DNA of 64,000 bases from CAZRHR01 sp964578885 (GCA_964578885.1 CAZOEO010000017.1:3935-67934), one strand, 5' to 3'. Positions 54,362 through 62,981 are shown, counted from the stretch's first letter. The notes: generated by a model from the sequence alone, not told the origin. Made by a program: numbers and translations.

Positions 54362-54424
54362 GCGATGCTGCGTGCATTGGTACATTTTTAAAAATGACAA
54401 GACTTGCTTTTGTGTTGTATTTAA

Positions 54425-54444
54425 ATATCGTAATATTGCAATAT
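54425..54444 (+). promoter_or_regulatory. probable ArsR operator
   Basis: The 20-base dyad ATATCGTAATATTGCAATAT agrees with its own reverse complement at 16 of 20 positions and contains a perfect 12-base palindrome (ATATTGCAATAT). It ends four bases before the arsR start, where an ArsR/SmtB repressor would block transcription. Confidence 0.65.
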
Positions 54445-54448
54445 ATCA

Positions 54449-54796
54449 ATGTCTCAAAGTTGGATGGGAGCAACCAAAACAGCCACTTTTTCCGCAAAGC
54501 AGTTAGAGATGTCAGAGCTTTTTAAAGCGTTAGGACATCCTGCCCGTTGGGTCATTATTGAGTATTTAATGCAAGTGAAGGCCTGTGTGTGTGGCGACCT
54601 ATTGGAGGTGTTGCCATTGGCGCAACCAACGGTTTCTCAACACTTAAAAGCATTGAAACAGGCCGGGCTTATTCAAGGAACCATTGAGGGCACTTCGGTG
54701 TGTTATTGTTTAAACCCTAAAGCGGTCGGACTTATTCAAGTTTTCGCTTCGAATTTGGGTGCCGCGGCGGCACATCAAGGAAAATTATGTTGTTAA
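54449..54796 (+). CDS. arsR: ArsR/SmtB-family metalloregulator
   Basis: A 115-residue winged-helix repressor that leaves DNA on binding arsenite. The helix-turn-helix is seen in LPLAQPTVSQHLKALKQAGL, and the arsenite-binding Cys46-Val-Cys48 pair is at the start of the preceding helix (KACVCGDL). The C terminus adds two cysteines (GKLCC). It is the first gene of the arsenic operon and is preceded by a palindromic site, so it is probably autoregulated. Confidence 0.9.
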   Translation: MSQSWMGATKTATFSAKQLEMSELFKALGHPARWVIIEYLMQVKACVCGDLLEVLPLAQPTVSQHLKALKQAGLIQGTIEGTSVCYCLNPKAVGLIQVFASNLGAAAAHQGKLCC

Positions 54797-54811
54797 TAAT
54801 CTTTATTTAAA

Positions 54812-55276
54812 ATGAAATTATCCGAATTAAAAGCATTTTTATCCCGGGTGGATCAGGTGCAGTTTTCTTTCGCTAATGGTCAACATGTTCCAGTGCACGC
54901 TCACGTGACGGAAGTAGGGCAAATAGTCAAAGATTTTATTGATTGTGGAGGACAGGTACACCATGTACGTAAAATTAGTTTCCAATTATGGGTAGCTGAC
55001 GATGTGGAACATCGGCTCAGTCCTACAAGGTTTTTATCCATTTTACAGCAATCTGAGCGCACCATAGGGCTTCCAGACGTGGACATTGAAGTGGAATATC
55101 AAGGTGAAGCGACCCTTGGAAAGTTCTCCCTGGATGTGGCCCAGAATACCTTATTGTTATTGCCCATGTACACCAACTGCCTTGCGCAAGATTTTTGTGG
55201 AATTCCCCAGAAAGCAGAAGCTCAACCTCAAGCCGTTGCAACACCCGTTTGTGCGCCGGGTAAAGGTTGTTGTTAA
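54812..55276 (+). CDS. DUF6428-type protein of the arsenic operon
   Basis: A 154-residue soluble protein of a family (DUF6428) commonly found inside ars operons of Bacteroidota; its role is not known. It has several scattered cysteines (YTNCLAQDFCG) and a C-terminal tail VCAPGKGCC resembling the GKLCC tail of the adjacent ArsR. It lies 15 bases after arsR and 18 bases before acr3. Binding or delivering arsenite is a possible role. Confidence 0.78.
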   Translation: MKLSELKAFLSRVDQVQFSFANGQHVPVHAHVTEVGQIVKDFIDCGGQVHHVRKISFQLWVADDVEHRLSPTRFLSILQQSERTIGLPDVDIEVEYQGEATLGKFSLDVAQNTLLLLPMYTNCLAQDFCGIPQKAEAQPQAVATPVCAPGKGCC

Positions 55277-55294
55277 TTATCAGCGCTCTGTTCC

Positions 55295-56314
55295 ATGGGT
55301 TTTTTTGAAAAATACCTTTCCTTTTGGGTGGCCTTATGTATGTTGGCAGGGTTATTTCTGGGCGCTGTAGCTCCGGAAACGATGGTCTGGATCAGCCGGC
55401 TCGAATGGGCTTCCATTAATTTACCTGTAGCCGTTTTGGTTTGGCTCATGATTTATCCCATGATGGTGCAGGTGGATTTGTCCTCCATCCAACAATCCAA
55501 ACCTTACACCAAGGGCATGCTCCTCACTTTAGCGGTAAACTGGTTGGTGAAGCCTTTTACCATGGCCTTTATATCCTGGTTGTTTTTTACCCGCATTTTT
55601 TCCCCGTGGATTCCGGCGGACCTTGCCGGCTCTTACATGGCGGGCGCTATTTTATTAGGTGCAGCGCCCTGTACGGCCATGGTTTTTGTTTGGTCTTACC
55701 TCACCAAAGGAGACGCACGCTTTACTTTAATTCAAGTTTCTGTGAACGATTTGGTTTTGTTGTTTGCCTATGTGCCTATTGTGCAATGGCTTTTAGGTGT
55801 TCAAAACATGACCATTCCCATGGATGTTTTGGTGGGTTCAGTGGTGTTATTTGTGCTTATTCCATTGTTGGCCGGTGGGTTGAGTCGCCGTATTTTACTT
55901 AAAAAAAGAGGGGAGTCTTGGTTTGTGAATGTTTTTTTGCCCGCATTAAAGCCTATTTCCATTGCGGCCCTTCTGCTTACCCTTGTGCTTTTGTTCGCTT
56001 TTCAAGGAAAAACCATGTTGGCGCAACCTTGGCATATTGCCATGATTGCGGTTCCACTGGCTATTCAAACCTACCTCATATTTTTCTTGAGTTGGTGGGC
56101 GGGCAAAAAGTTAGGTTTACCTCATGCCTTATGTGCCCCTTCGTCGATGATTGGGGCAAGTAATTTCTTTGAATTGTCCGTGGCTGTGGCCATTGCGCTT
56201 TTTGGACTTTCTTCCGGCGCTACCCTTGCGACGGTGGTAGGGGTGTTAATTGAAGTGCCCGTGATGCTTTCTTTGGTGTACTTGGCCAACCGGTGGCGAT
56301 ATCTAACTTCTTAG
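55295..56314 (+). CDS. acr3: ACR3-family arsenite efflux permease
   Basis: A 339-residue inner-membrane protein with about ten helices that expels arsenite. The ACR3 cysteine (Cys126 in LLGAAPCTAMVFVWS) is conserved, as is SVNDLVLLFAYVPI. The gene sits in the expected order arsR-DUF6428-acr3-arsC with short spacers. Confidence 0.93.
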   Translation: MGFFEKYLSFWVALCMLAGLFLGAVAPETMVWISRLEWASINLPVAVLVWLMIYPMMVQVDLSSIQQSKPYTKGMLLTLAVNWLVKPFTMAFISWLFFTRIFSPWIPADLAGSYMAGAILLGAAPCTAMVFVWSYLTKGDARFTLIQVSVNDLVLLFAYVPIVQWLLGVQNMTIPMDVLVGSVVLFVLIPLLAGGLSRRILLKKRGESWFVNVFLPALKPISIAALLLTLVLLFAFQGKTMLAQPWHIAMIAVPLAIQTYLIFFLSWWAGKKLGLPHALCAPSSMIGASNFFELSVAVAIALFGLSSGATLATVVGVLIEVPVMLSLVYLANRWRYLTS

Positions 56315-56325
56315 CCTTTAAACCG

Positions 56326-56741
56326 ATGAAAAAAATTTTAGTGTTATGCACCGGGAATAGCTGCAGAAGCCAAATGGCAGAAGCCTATTTACGGTTTTTT
56401 GGCCAAGGAAAGGTCTTGGTTTACAGTGCGGGAACAGCTCCCAAAGGGTTGCATCCTATGGCCGTTCAGGTCATGTTGGAGGATGGAATGGACTTGCGTG
56501 GCCATCAATCTGAATCTATTGAGGTTTACTTGGGTCAACCTTTTGATGTGGTGCTCACGGTGTGTGACCATGCCAATGAAGTTTGTCCTGTTTTTCCCGG
56601 TGGTGGTCTTCGTGTAACCACACTTTTCTAGATCCTGCGCATGCGCAAGGCGAACCGGAGGAAGTCTTGGCCGTTTTCCGAGAGGTGAGAGACCAAATCA
56701 AAATTTACGCTGAACAGTTTATTCAGAAGTTTCTTATTTGA
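56326..56741 (+). pseudogene. arsC: arsenate reductase ArsC (LMW phosphatase type), frameshifted
   Basis: ArsC reduces arsenate to arsenite. The first part (to the stop at 56631) has the phosphatase loop Cys8-x5-Arg14 (CTGNSCR) and both redox cysteines, Cys80 and Cys87 (VCDHANEVCP), of the thioredoxin-linked type. After PGGGLRV the frame runs into a stop, while the expected remainder (NHTFLDPAHAQG and then PEEVLAVFREVRDQIK) continues in another frame to the stop at 56741. One base is missing near 56615-56622. If it is a real mutation, about 35 C-terminal residues are replaced or lost; a sequencing error is equally likely. It begins 11 bases after acr3. Confidence 0.85.
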
Positions 56742-56765
56742 AACGGAGCGCAGCTATGGGTTGGT

Positions 56766-57950
56766 TTATCTTCCCAAAGTTATGGCGGTCCCAAGTTCAA
56801 ACCCAACATATCCAATGACCAGGTTGGTGGGGCCAATGCCAGTAATCGGCGCAAGGACGGGAGCACCATTGTCTTCCTGTGCAAGCAATTGAGAAAACCT
56901 CACATCGGCACTACTAATGCTGAATCCGCCACGCACCTGCCAACGTCGCGTGATAAATACCCGCAAGGCCAAACCACCGCTAATCATGAGTCCTTGCGCA
57001 TCTTCACGAAAAAAACGAATGGTTTTATCCACGCCATTATGCGTTAACAATGCCGTTTGGGCCGGAAAAGTAACATTCATGATACCAATGGCAAAACGGG
57101 AATCAATCATGACCCTTCCCCAATCTGAGATATATCCCATGCCTATTTGTCCCCAAGTCATTTGCCAGGCATCCGATGAAACATTTTGAATGGTTGCCCC
57201 CTGATATTGGGCCTGCGAAAGGAGATAATTATCCAAGGCCAGTCTTACCCCCGGATTGCGGTACGGCATAAAACCATAACCCGCTATTCCGGAAACGCCG
57301 GTTCCACGAAAAATGTAACCAGTGATTTCCGCCTGGGTCATAAAACCCGGTCCTGCAAATCCTGGATTCGGACCTCCTTGCTGACCAAATTGTCCCATGG
57401 GAATCAATGCACCAATGCTGAGGGCTGCGTGGTGCGGCGGCAAGTAGGAAAAATCAGTTTCGCTCTTTTTGTCCTGGGCTTTAGGAGCTTTTTCCTGAAC
57501 ATATTCTACCGCTCCGTCGCCAGGTTCTATGCGTGCAATTTGAGCAAAAGGAATGTAGCGTGGTGCGGTGGCTTCTCCTTTGGCTTGAAAATTTAAACCG
57601 AACCTTTTTCTTTCGATGATTTCACCTTCCAGCACCTGGCCATTGGTTAGAACCACCTTATCCGGCGGAATATATCCTGGTGGCTTTTCTTTTTTAGGCG
57701 CAGCAGGAGCATGAAAAACCTGCTTGGTACCGTCTGAAAACTCTACGGAGGAAATTTCTGAAATCGAAAGAATGTAGCGGCTTTTACTTTCGTCCGAGGG
57801 CAAGGTGTATGACACGAAATCTTCTCCGACCTCCAGAATGGTACAAGGAATGATGTCCCCGTTTTTCGTTTTTAAAATGTCTTGTGCCGAAAGTCCAGTT
57901 GCGGCGAACCACAGACATGCCAAAAGCCAGAAAATGATGTTATGTCGCAT
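56766..57950 (-). CDS. outer-membrane beta-barrel protein with an N-terminal SH3-like repeat region
   Basis: A 394-residue protein with signal peptide MRHNIIFWLLACLWF and on to GLSAQ, two similar small beta units (DILKTKNGDIIPCTILEV and VLTNGQVLEGEIIE, each with a hydrophobic turn), a lysine/proline-rich linker and a C-terminal barrel-like domain (about residues 185-394). The repeated NG-x-I/V-L-x-G/C units resemble ones seen in other Bacteroidota surface proteins; no function can be given. The ATG at 57950 is preferred over the TTG at 57968, because it starts a normal signal peptide. Confidence 0.65.
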   Translation of the reverse strand: MRHNIIFWLLACLWFAATGLSAQDILKTKNGDIIPCTILEVGEDFVSYTLPSDESKSRYILSISEISSVEFSDGTKQVFHAPAAPKKEKPPGYIPPDKVVLTNGQVLEGEIIERKRFGLNFQAKGEATAPRYIPFAQIARIEPGDGAVEYVQEKAPKAQDKKSETDFSYLPPHHAALSIGALIPMGQFGQQGGPNPGFAGPGFMTQAEITGYIFRGTGVSGIAGYGFMPYRNPGVRLALDNYLLSQAQYQGATIQNVSSDAWQMTWGQIGMGYISDWGRVMIDSRFAIGIMNVTFPAQTALLTHNGVDKTIRFFREDAQGLMISGGLALRVFITRRWQVRGGFSISSADVRFSQLLAQEDNGAPVLAPITGIGPTNLVIGYVGFELGTAITLGR

Positions 57951-58011
57951 ACGCCCAATTTTGAACAAAAATTAATCCAATCTTAAGGAAATAATGGTAA
58001 AAGTTAGGAGA

Positions 58012-60027
58012 TTAGAAGGAAAGTAGAAACGTGTAAATCTGTGCGATTTCTTTAAAACGTTGATATCTTCCGGTTTTTCCACCATGTCCGGCTTCCATAT
58101 CTGTGATAAACAGTATGTTTTGTGTTCCCGTGTGGTGCGTCCGAAGTTTGGCAACCCATTTGGCGGGTTCCCAATATTGCACCTGGGAATCATGATATCC
58201 CGTAGTTACCAACAAATGCGGATACGCAGTTTTTTGAATTTGGTCATAAGGTGAATAAGCCAACATGCGGTGAAAGGCTTCCTGTTCGGCAGGATTTCCC
58301 CATTCGTCGAATTCGCCGGTGGTCAGCGGTATGCTTGTATCTAACATGGTGGTGACCACATCTACAAAAGGAACCTGAGACACCACGCTATGCCAAAGTT
58401 CCGGGCGGAGATTCATGACCGCACCCATCAATAAGCCGCCGGCGCTTCCACCCATGGCAGAAAGTTGGTTTGCACCAACCCAGCCTTCCTGAATCAGCGT
58501 TTCTCCACAGGCGATAAAATCGGTAAACGTATTCATTTTATGTGCCATTTTCCCCGCTTCATACCAGGCGCGGCCCATTTCTTCGCCACCACGGATATGG
58601 GCAATGGCAAAAATCCATCCCCGATCCAGTAAACTTAAACGGGCCACCGAAAACTGAGGATCAACGCTGATACCATAACTTCCATATCCGTAAAGTAAAC
58701 CTGGACCGCCGGGACTTCTGTCTTTTCTGTACACGAGCGACATCGGCACCTTTGTGCCGTCTGCTGAGGTGGCCCAAAGCCGGGATGTACCATATAAGTT
58801 GGCATCGTATCCTCCCGGAATTTCCTGTTGCTTTTTCACCAAAAGCGAATGGTCGGCGAATGAAAATCCATAAACGGTGGTGGGCGTTACCATGGACGTG
58901 TATTGAAAAAGGTAATGGCTTGCGGTGTAATCGGGATTATCCAAGCCATACACGGTGTACACTTCATCCGGAAAACGGATGGTGACAGGCTTTTGGAAAT
59001 CGGTCCAAGGACGGAATACCACATAGGTTTGCGCAGCACGTCTTTCTAAACGCAAGAGTCCGGATTCAAAAACCTCTTGTTCTTCTACTAAGGTTTCCGG
59101 ATCATGAGCAATCAGGGTCTGCCATTCTTCCATGCTTTTTGAACCTACAGGCGCCTGCATGGTGCAGAAATTTTGTGCATTGAGGTTGGTTTTGATGAGC
59201 CAAAGTCCATTGTAATGTTCCGTCCGGTAGCGCACACCACGTTGTCTTGGTGCTACAGAAACGGGCGCCAGATGAGGTTGGTCTGCCGGAATCACGTACG
59301 CTTCGGAAGTGAGTGTAGCTTCCGAATGAATAAGAATATAAGCTCCATCCTTAGAGGCACTTACTTCACAAGAAAACGTTTCATCTTTTTCCTCGAAAGT
59401 CAATTCTGTTTTTCCCGTGGGCTGATGGTACGACCAAATCTGAAAACTCCGGAGGGTTTGCTCGTCTTTTAAATCGAAAAACAGGGTTTGGTTATCCGCC
59501 GCCCAAACATAACTGCCATCGGTATTTTCCACGCTATCTGCGAGGTCGGTGGCTAATTCCACATCGCGGATATGCAAGGTATATTTTCTTCGGCCGGTGG
59601 TGTCTGCACCAAAGGCAAGGTATCGGTTGTTCGGACTTACCGCCAGTCCGGTAATATCCAGATAGGTTAATCCTTCGGCCCTTTCATTTACATTCAGAAG
59701 GATGGTTTCCTCCTCGGTGCCGATTTTTTTGCGACAGTAAATCGGATATTCTTTTCCTTCTTCGAACCGGGTATAATATTCGTAACCACGCAAAGGTACG
59801 GGTACGGAGGTATCGGCTTCCGGAACCCGGCTTTTTATTTCATTGAAAATGTCTTGTTCCAGCGTTTGGAAGGGCGCCATTTTTGCGTGGGCGTATTCAT
59901 TTTCCGCATGCAGATAAGCCAGCACTTCTGGACTATCCCGCTCGTGCATCCAGTAATAAAAGTCAGATCTGGAAACGCCATGTTGTAAGTGAACATGGTT
60001 TTTTTTCGGTGCAACGGGTGGCTTCAT
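58012..60027 (-). CDS. ptrB: oligopeptidase B (S9 family prolyl-oligopeptidase-like)
   Basis: A cytoplasmic serine peptidase of 671 residues that cuts short peptides after basic residues. The N-terminal half is a seven-bladed propeller; the C-terminal alpha/beta-hydrolase has the triad Ser528 (GGSAGG), Asp613 (GYHDSQVQ) and His648 (EAGHGG). GPGLLYGYGSYG and AHIRGGEEMGRAWYEAGK are oligopeptidase-B-type. It has no signal peptide. A TATCTTTG promoter element ends four bases before its ATG. Confidence 0.92.
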   Translation of the reverse strand: MKPPVAPKKNHVHLQHGVSRSDFYYWMHERDSPEVLAYLHAENEYAHAKMAPFQTLEQDIFNEIKSRVPEADTSVPVPLRGYEYYTRFEEGKEYPIYCRKKIGTEEETILLNVNERAEGLTYLDITGLAVSPNNRYLAFGADTTGRRKYTLHIRDVELATDLADSVENTDGSYVWAADNQTLFFDLKDEQTLRSFQIWSYHQPTGKTELTFEEKDETFSCEVSASKDGAYILIHSEATLTSEAYVIPADQPHLAPVSVAPRQRGVRYRTEHYNGLWLIKTNLNAQNFCTMQAPVGSKSMEEWQTLIAHDPETLVEEQEVFESGLLRLERRAAQTYVVFRPWTDFQKPVTIRFPDEVYTVYGLDNPDYTASHYLFQYTSMVTPTTVYGFSFADHSLLVKKQQEIPGGYDANLYGTSRLWATSADGTKVPMSLVYRKDRSPGGPGLLYGYGSYGISVDPQFSVARLSLLDRGWIFAIAHIRGGEEMGRAWYEAGKMAHKMNTFTDFIACGETLIQEGWVGANQLSAMGGSAGGLLMGAVMNLRPELWHSVVSQVPFVDVVTTMLDTSIPLTTGEFDEWGNPAEQEAFHRMLAYSPYDQIQKTAYPHLLVTTGYHDSQVQYWEPAKWVAKLRTHHTGTQNILFITDMEAGHGGKTGRYQRFKEIAQIYTFLLSF

Positions 60028-60031
60028 GAAG

Positions 60032-60039
60032 CAAAGATA
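60032..60039 (-). promoter_or_regulatory. -7 element TATCTTTG abutting the oligopeptidase B start
   Basis: Perfect TAnnTTTG match; four bases separate it from the ATG, predicting a leaderless transcript. Confidence 0.6.
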
Positions 60040-60142
60040 AAGAATGGTTTAGGTAAATGGGGGAGGGGAATGAAGCTTGAAATTGGAAAAGCCATGAAAA
60101 AACCTGTAATTTGTAAAAGCAGGAATTAGGAAAACCAAGGGC

Positions 60143-60427
60143 ATGAGCAACATAAATGCGCTAATTACAAGTTTAAATTCAAAGATTGAGAAGTTGATGA
60201 TCCTGCACCGCCAAAGTGAAGAGGAGCGGATGCAATTGTTGGCAGAGCGGGAAGATTTGCTGACCATTATCCGGGAGTTGAAACATAAACAAGACATTTT
60301 AGAACAGTCACTGGTCCAGTCTGGTCCGAGGATATCTACCTCCAGTTGGGCTGGTGTTCATGCGCAAATCGACGAATTATTGCTGGAAATTGAGCATGCA
60401 TTGAATCAAAAGAAAAAGTCGGAATAA
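60143..60427 (+). CDS. small coiled-coil protein paired with ZapA
   Basis: A 94-residue, highly charged protein predicted to be almost wholly helical: heptads of Leu/Ile/Met run from about residue 8 to 58 and again at 72-88. It has no signal or membrane part. Its stop TAA shares its last A with the zapA ATG (TAATG), so the two are translationally coupled. A partner of the divisome, like the coiled-coil ZapB of enterobacteria, is a reasonable guess; the sequence itself does not match ZapB. Confidence 0.75.
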   Translation: MSNINALITSLNSKIEKLMILHRQSEEERMQLLAEREDLLTIIRELKHKQDILEQSLVQSGPRISTSSWAGVHAQIDELLLEIEHALNQKKKSE

Positions 60428-60723
60428 TGGAAAAAAAGGTAATGCACCTCACCATAGCGGATCGCACCTATCCTTTGCACGTGCGGGAAGGACAGGAGCA
60501 AATCATGGAAAAAGCGGCCAAAATGTTGAATGAACGCGTACAAGATTATGCCACTCGTTTCAAAGTGCAGGACAAGCAAGACCTCATGGCCATGGCTGCA
60601 TTGGAAATTTGTAGCCGGTATTTTGAAGTGTTAAAATCAGAGAAATCAAGTGAAGATGAGAGTATTGTCTCACGTTTAATGGAGATAGATCATTTTTTGG
60701 GACAGCACCTTCAGCAGTATTAA
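60427..60723 (+). CDS. zapA: cell division protein ZapA
   Basis: ZapA binds and bundles FtsZ filaments at the division site. The 98-residue protein has the ZapA beta-hairpin start (LTIADRTYPLHVREGQE), then AAKMLNERVQDYATRF and DLMAMAALEIC in the following long helix. It is in an operon with the coiled-coil gene before it. Confidence 0.88.
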   Translation: MEKKVMHLTIADRTYPLHVREGQEQIMEKAAKMLNERVQDYATRFKVQDKQDLMAMAALEICSRYFEVLKSEKSSEDESIVSRLMEIDHFLGQHLQQY

Positions 60724-60759
60724 TTCTGTGTAGGTGGTTCAAAATCCACCACCAAACCG

Positions 60760-60767
60760 TAAGTTTG
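60760..60767 (+). promoter_or_regulatory. -7 element TAAGTTTG before rny
   Basis: Perfect TAnnTTTG match 38 bases before the rny ATG, just after a small hairpin (60733-60750). Confidence 0.45.
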
Positions 60768-60805
60768 CGCTGCAGAAACTGCCATTTTTTAAAGTAAAAC
60801 AATTC

Positions 60806-62356
60806 ATGGACACAACAACCATAATAACCGTAATCATCACAGCCCTAGCAGGAACGGGTGGCGGATTGGCCGCCGGGTGGTACGGGTTAAAGAAAATGAC
60901 GGCTTCCCAGATTGCGGCCACCCTAAAAAAGGCCGAGGAAGACGGAGAAGTCATTAAGGAAAAGAAAATTCTTCAGGCCAAAGAGCGTTTCCTTCAAATG
61001 AAAGCCGACCACGATAAGCAGGTTCAGGCAAAAATGCGTGAAATACAGGATTTGGAGAAAAAGCATGCCCAAAAGGAAGTGCAACTCAATCAGAAGCTTC
61101 AGGAATTAGGCAAGAAAGAACAAGACATTGCACGACTGAAAGCGGATTACGAGTCCCAGATGGAGGTGGTAGAAAAGAAGAAAGTGGAGTTGGAGAAGAA
61201 TCACCGCCGTCAGGTTCAGCAATTGGAAACCATTGCCGGTCTTTCTCAGGAAGAAGCCAGAAATCAGTTGGTAGAGGCTTTGAAAAACGAAGCCAAAACC
61301 CAGGCCATGGGATTCGCCCAGGAGATTGTGGAAGAAGCCAAACTCAATGCGACCCGCGACGCCAAAAAAATCATTATCCAAACTATTCAACGCGTTGGGA
61401 CGGAAACGGCCATTGAGAATGCCATTACCGTCTTCAATATTGAAAGTGACGATGTAAAAGGACGGATTATCGGTCGTGAAGGCCGAAATATTCGCGCTTT
61501 GGAAGCCGCCACCGGAGTGGAAATTATCATCGATGATACACCCGAAGCCATTGTCTTAAGTTGCTTTGACCCAGTTCGTAGAGAAATTGCCCGTTTGTCT
61601 CTTCACCAATTGGTGACTGACGGACGTATTCATCCGGCCCGGGTAGAAGAAGTCGTGAACAAAGTGCGTAAACAAATTGAAGAAGAGATTCTGGAAATAG
61701 GAAAGCGGACGTGTATCGATTTAAACATTCATGGGTTGCACCCTGAGTTGATGCGTTATGTCGGTCGAATGCGTTACCGCTCCAGTTACGGTCAGAATTT
61801 GCTGCAACACAGCCGTGAAGTGGCCAACTTATGCGCTCTTATGGCCACCGAACTTGGATTGAATCCGAAGATTGCCAAACGTGCCGGTTTACTCCACGAC
61901 ATTGGAAAAGTGCCGGAAGGTGAAACCGAATTACCACATGCCATTTATGGTATGAAGCTGGCAGAAAAGCACAAAGAAAAACCCGAAGTGTGCAATGCCA
62001 TTGGAGCCCACCACGATGAAGTGGAAATGACTTCATTGTACGCGCCCATTGTTCAGGTTTGCGACGCATTAAGTGGAGCTAGACCCGGAGCACGCAGGGA
62101 AATTGCCGAATCCTACATTAAACGAATCAAAGACCTTGAAAATCTTGCTATGGATTATCCTGGCGTTATCAAGTGCTTTGCCATTCAGGCGGGTAGAGAA
62201 TTACGGGTTCTTGTAGAATCCGACAAAGTCTCCGATACCGAGGCAGACGGATTGGCCTTTAGCATTTCTCAGAAAATCCAAAGCGACATGACGTATCCGG
62301 GCCAAGTTAAAGTGACGGTGATTCGTGAGAAAAGATCAGTGGCCATTGCCCGATAA
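60806..62356 (+). CDS. rny: ribonuclease Y
   Basis: RNase Y is a membrane-anchored endoribonuclease that starts mRNA decay. The 516-residue protein has an N-terminal membrane helix, a long coiled coil (about residues 40-200), a KH domain (GRIIGREGRNIRALEAATG) and an HD domain with the metal motif LLHDIGK. The ATG at 60806 is chosen over an upstream GTG at 60734, because membrane-helix starts (MDTTTI) fit the family. Confidence 0.95.
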   Translation: MDTTTIITVIITALAGTGGGLAAGWYGLKKMTASQIAATLKKAEEDGEVIKEKKILQAKERFLQMKADHDKQVQAKMREIQDLEKKHAQKEVQLNQKLQELGKKEQDIARLKADYESQMEVVEKKKVELEKNHRRQVQQLETIAGLSQEEARNQLVEALKNEAKTQAMGFAQEIVEEAKLNATRDAKKIIIQTIQRVGTETAIENAITVFNIESDDVKGRIIGREGRNIRALEAATGVEIIIDDTPEAIVLSCFDPVRREIARLSLHQLVTDGRIHPARVEEVVNKVRKQIEEEILEIGKRTCIDLNIHGLHPELMRYVGRMRYRSSYGQNLLQHSREVANLCALMATELGLNPKIAKRAGLLHDIGKVPEGETELPHAIYGMKLAEKHKEKPEVCNAIGAHHDEVEMTSLYAPIVQVCDALSGARPGARREIAESYIKRIKDLENLAMDYPGVIKCFAIQAGRELRVLVESDKVSDTEADGLAFSISQKIQSDMTYPGQVKVTVIREKRSVAIAR

Positions 62357-62363
62357 ATGCCCC

Positions 62364-62394
62364 TTGGTTTATTGAAAAAAAGGCTGTATTTTTG
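62364..62394 (+). promoter_or_regulatory. promoter of rpsP
   Basis: TTG (62364-62366) and TATTTTTG (62387-62394) with 20 bases between match the Bacteroidota promoter. The leader to the ATG at 62430 is about 30 bases. Confidence 0.6.
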
Positions 62395-62429
62395 CCGACC
62401 ATTTATTTTTCACGTATAAATACATACGC

Positions 62430-62981
62430 ATGCCAGTAAGACTTCGTCTTCAAAGACACGGACGCAAGAGCCGTCCCTTCTACTATGTAGTAGCTGCCGA
62501 TTCCCGGTCTCCACGTGATGGAAAGTTCATCGAGAGAATTGGTTCTTATGATCCTACTTCCCAGCCAGCGACCATCCTTTTGGATGTAAATGCTGCGGTT
62601 CGTTGGTTGCAAAACGGAGCAGAACCCTCCGATACCGTACGTGCCATTTTGGGTTACAAAGGAGCATTGTACAAAAATCACCTGTTGAACGGTGTGCGTA
62701 AAGGTGCTTTCGACCAAGCTGAAGCAGAACGTCGTTTCAGCCTTTGGATGGCTGAAAAAGAAGCCAAAGTAACCGGTCATTCAGACAGCATTCGCAAAGC
62801 AAAAGAAGCCACTCGTGCCGATGCGCTTGCTGCAGAGCGTGCCGTTAATGAGAAGCGTGCTCAGGAAGCTGCCGCCGCTGCCGCTGCTGCTACCGCTGAG
62901 GTAGTTGCAGAAGAAGCTGCACCAGAAACAGAATCTGCTCCAGAAGCATCTGCTGAAGGGGAAACCACTGCAGAAGCCTAA
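62430..62981 (+). CDS. rpsP: 30S ribosomal protein S16 with long acidic tail
   Basis: S16 is a structural protein of the small ribosomal subunit. The N-terminal 85 residues are canonical (VRLRLQRHGRKSRPFYYVV, IERIGSYDP). The total length of 183 includes a C-terminal extension of about 90 residues, ending in a low-complexity alanine/glutamate tract (from residue 145). Such extensions are common in Bacteroidota. rimM starts directly after its stop, the usual order. Confidence 0.96.
   Translation: MPVRLRLQRHGRKSRPFYYVVAADSRSPRDGKFIERIGSYDPTSQPATILLDVNAAVRWLQNGAEPSDTVRAILGYKGALYKNHLLNGVRKGAFDQAEAERRFSLWMAEKEAKVTGHSDSIRKAKEATRADALAAERAVNEKRAQEAAAAAAAATAEVVAEEAAPETESAPEASAEGETTAEA

Noticed and set aside
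60733..60754. tRNA-like T-arm (GGTGG-TTCAAAAT-CCACC followed by ACCA) before rny.
   Set aside because: The loop has eight bases instead of seven, there is no acceptor stem between arm and ACCA and no other tRNA arms upstream. It is probably a chance hairpin in the rny leader.
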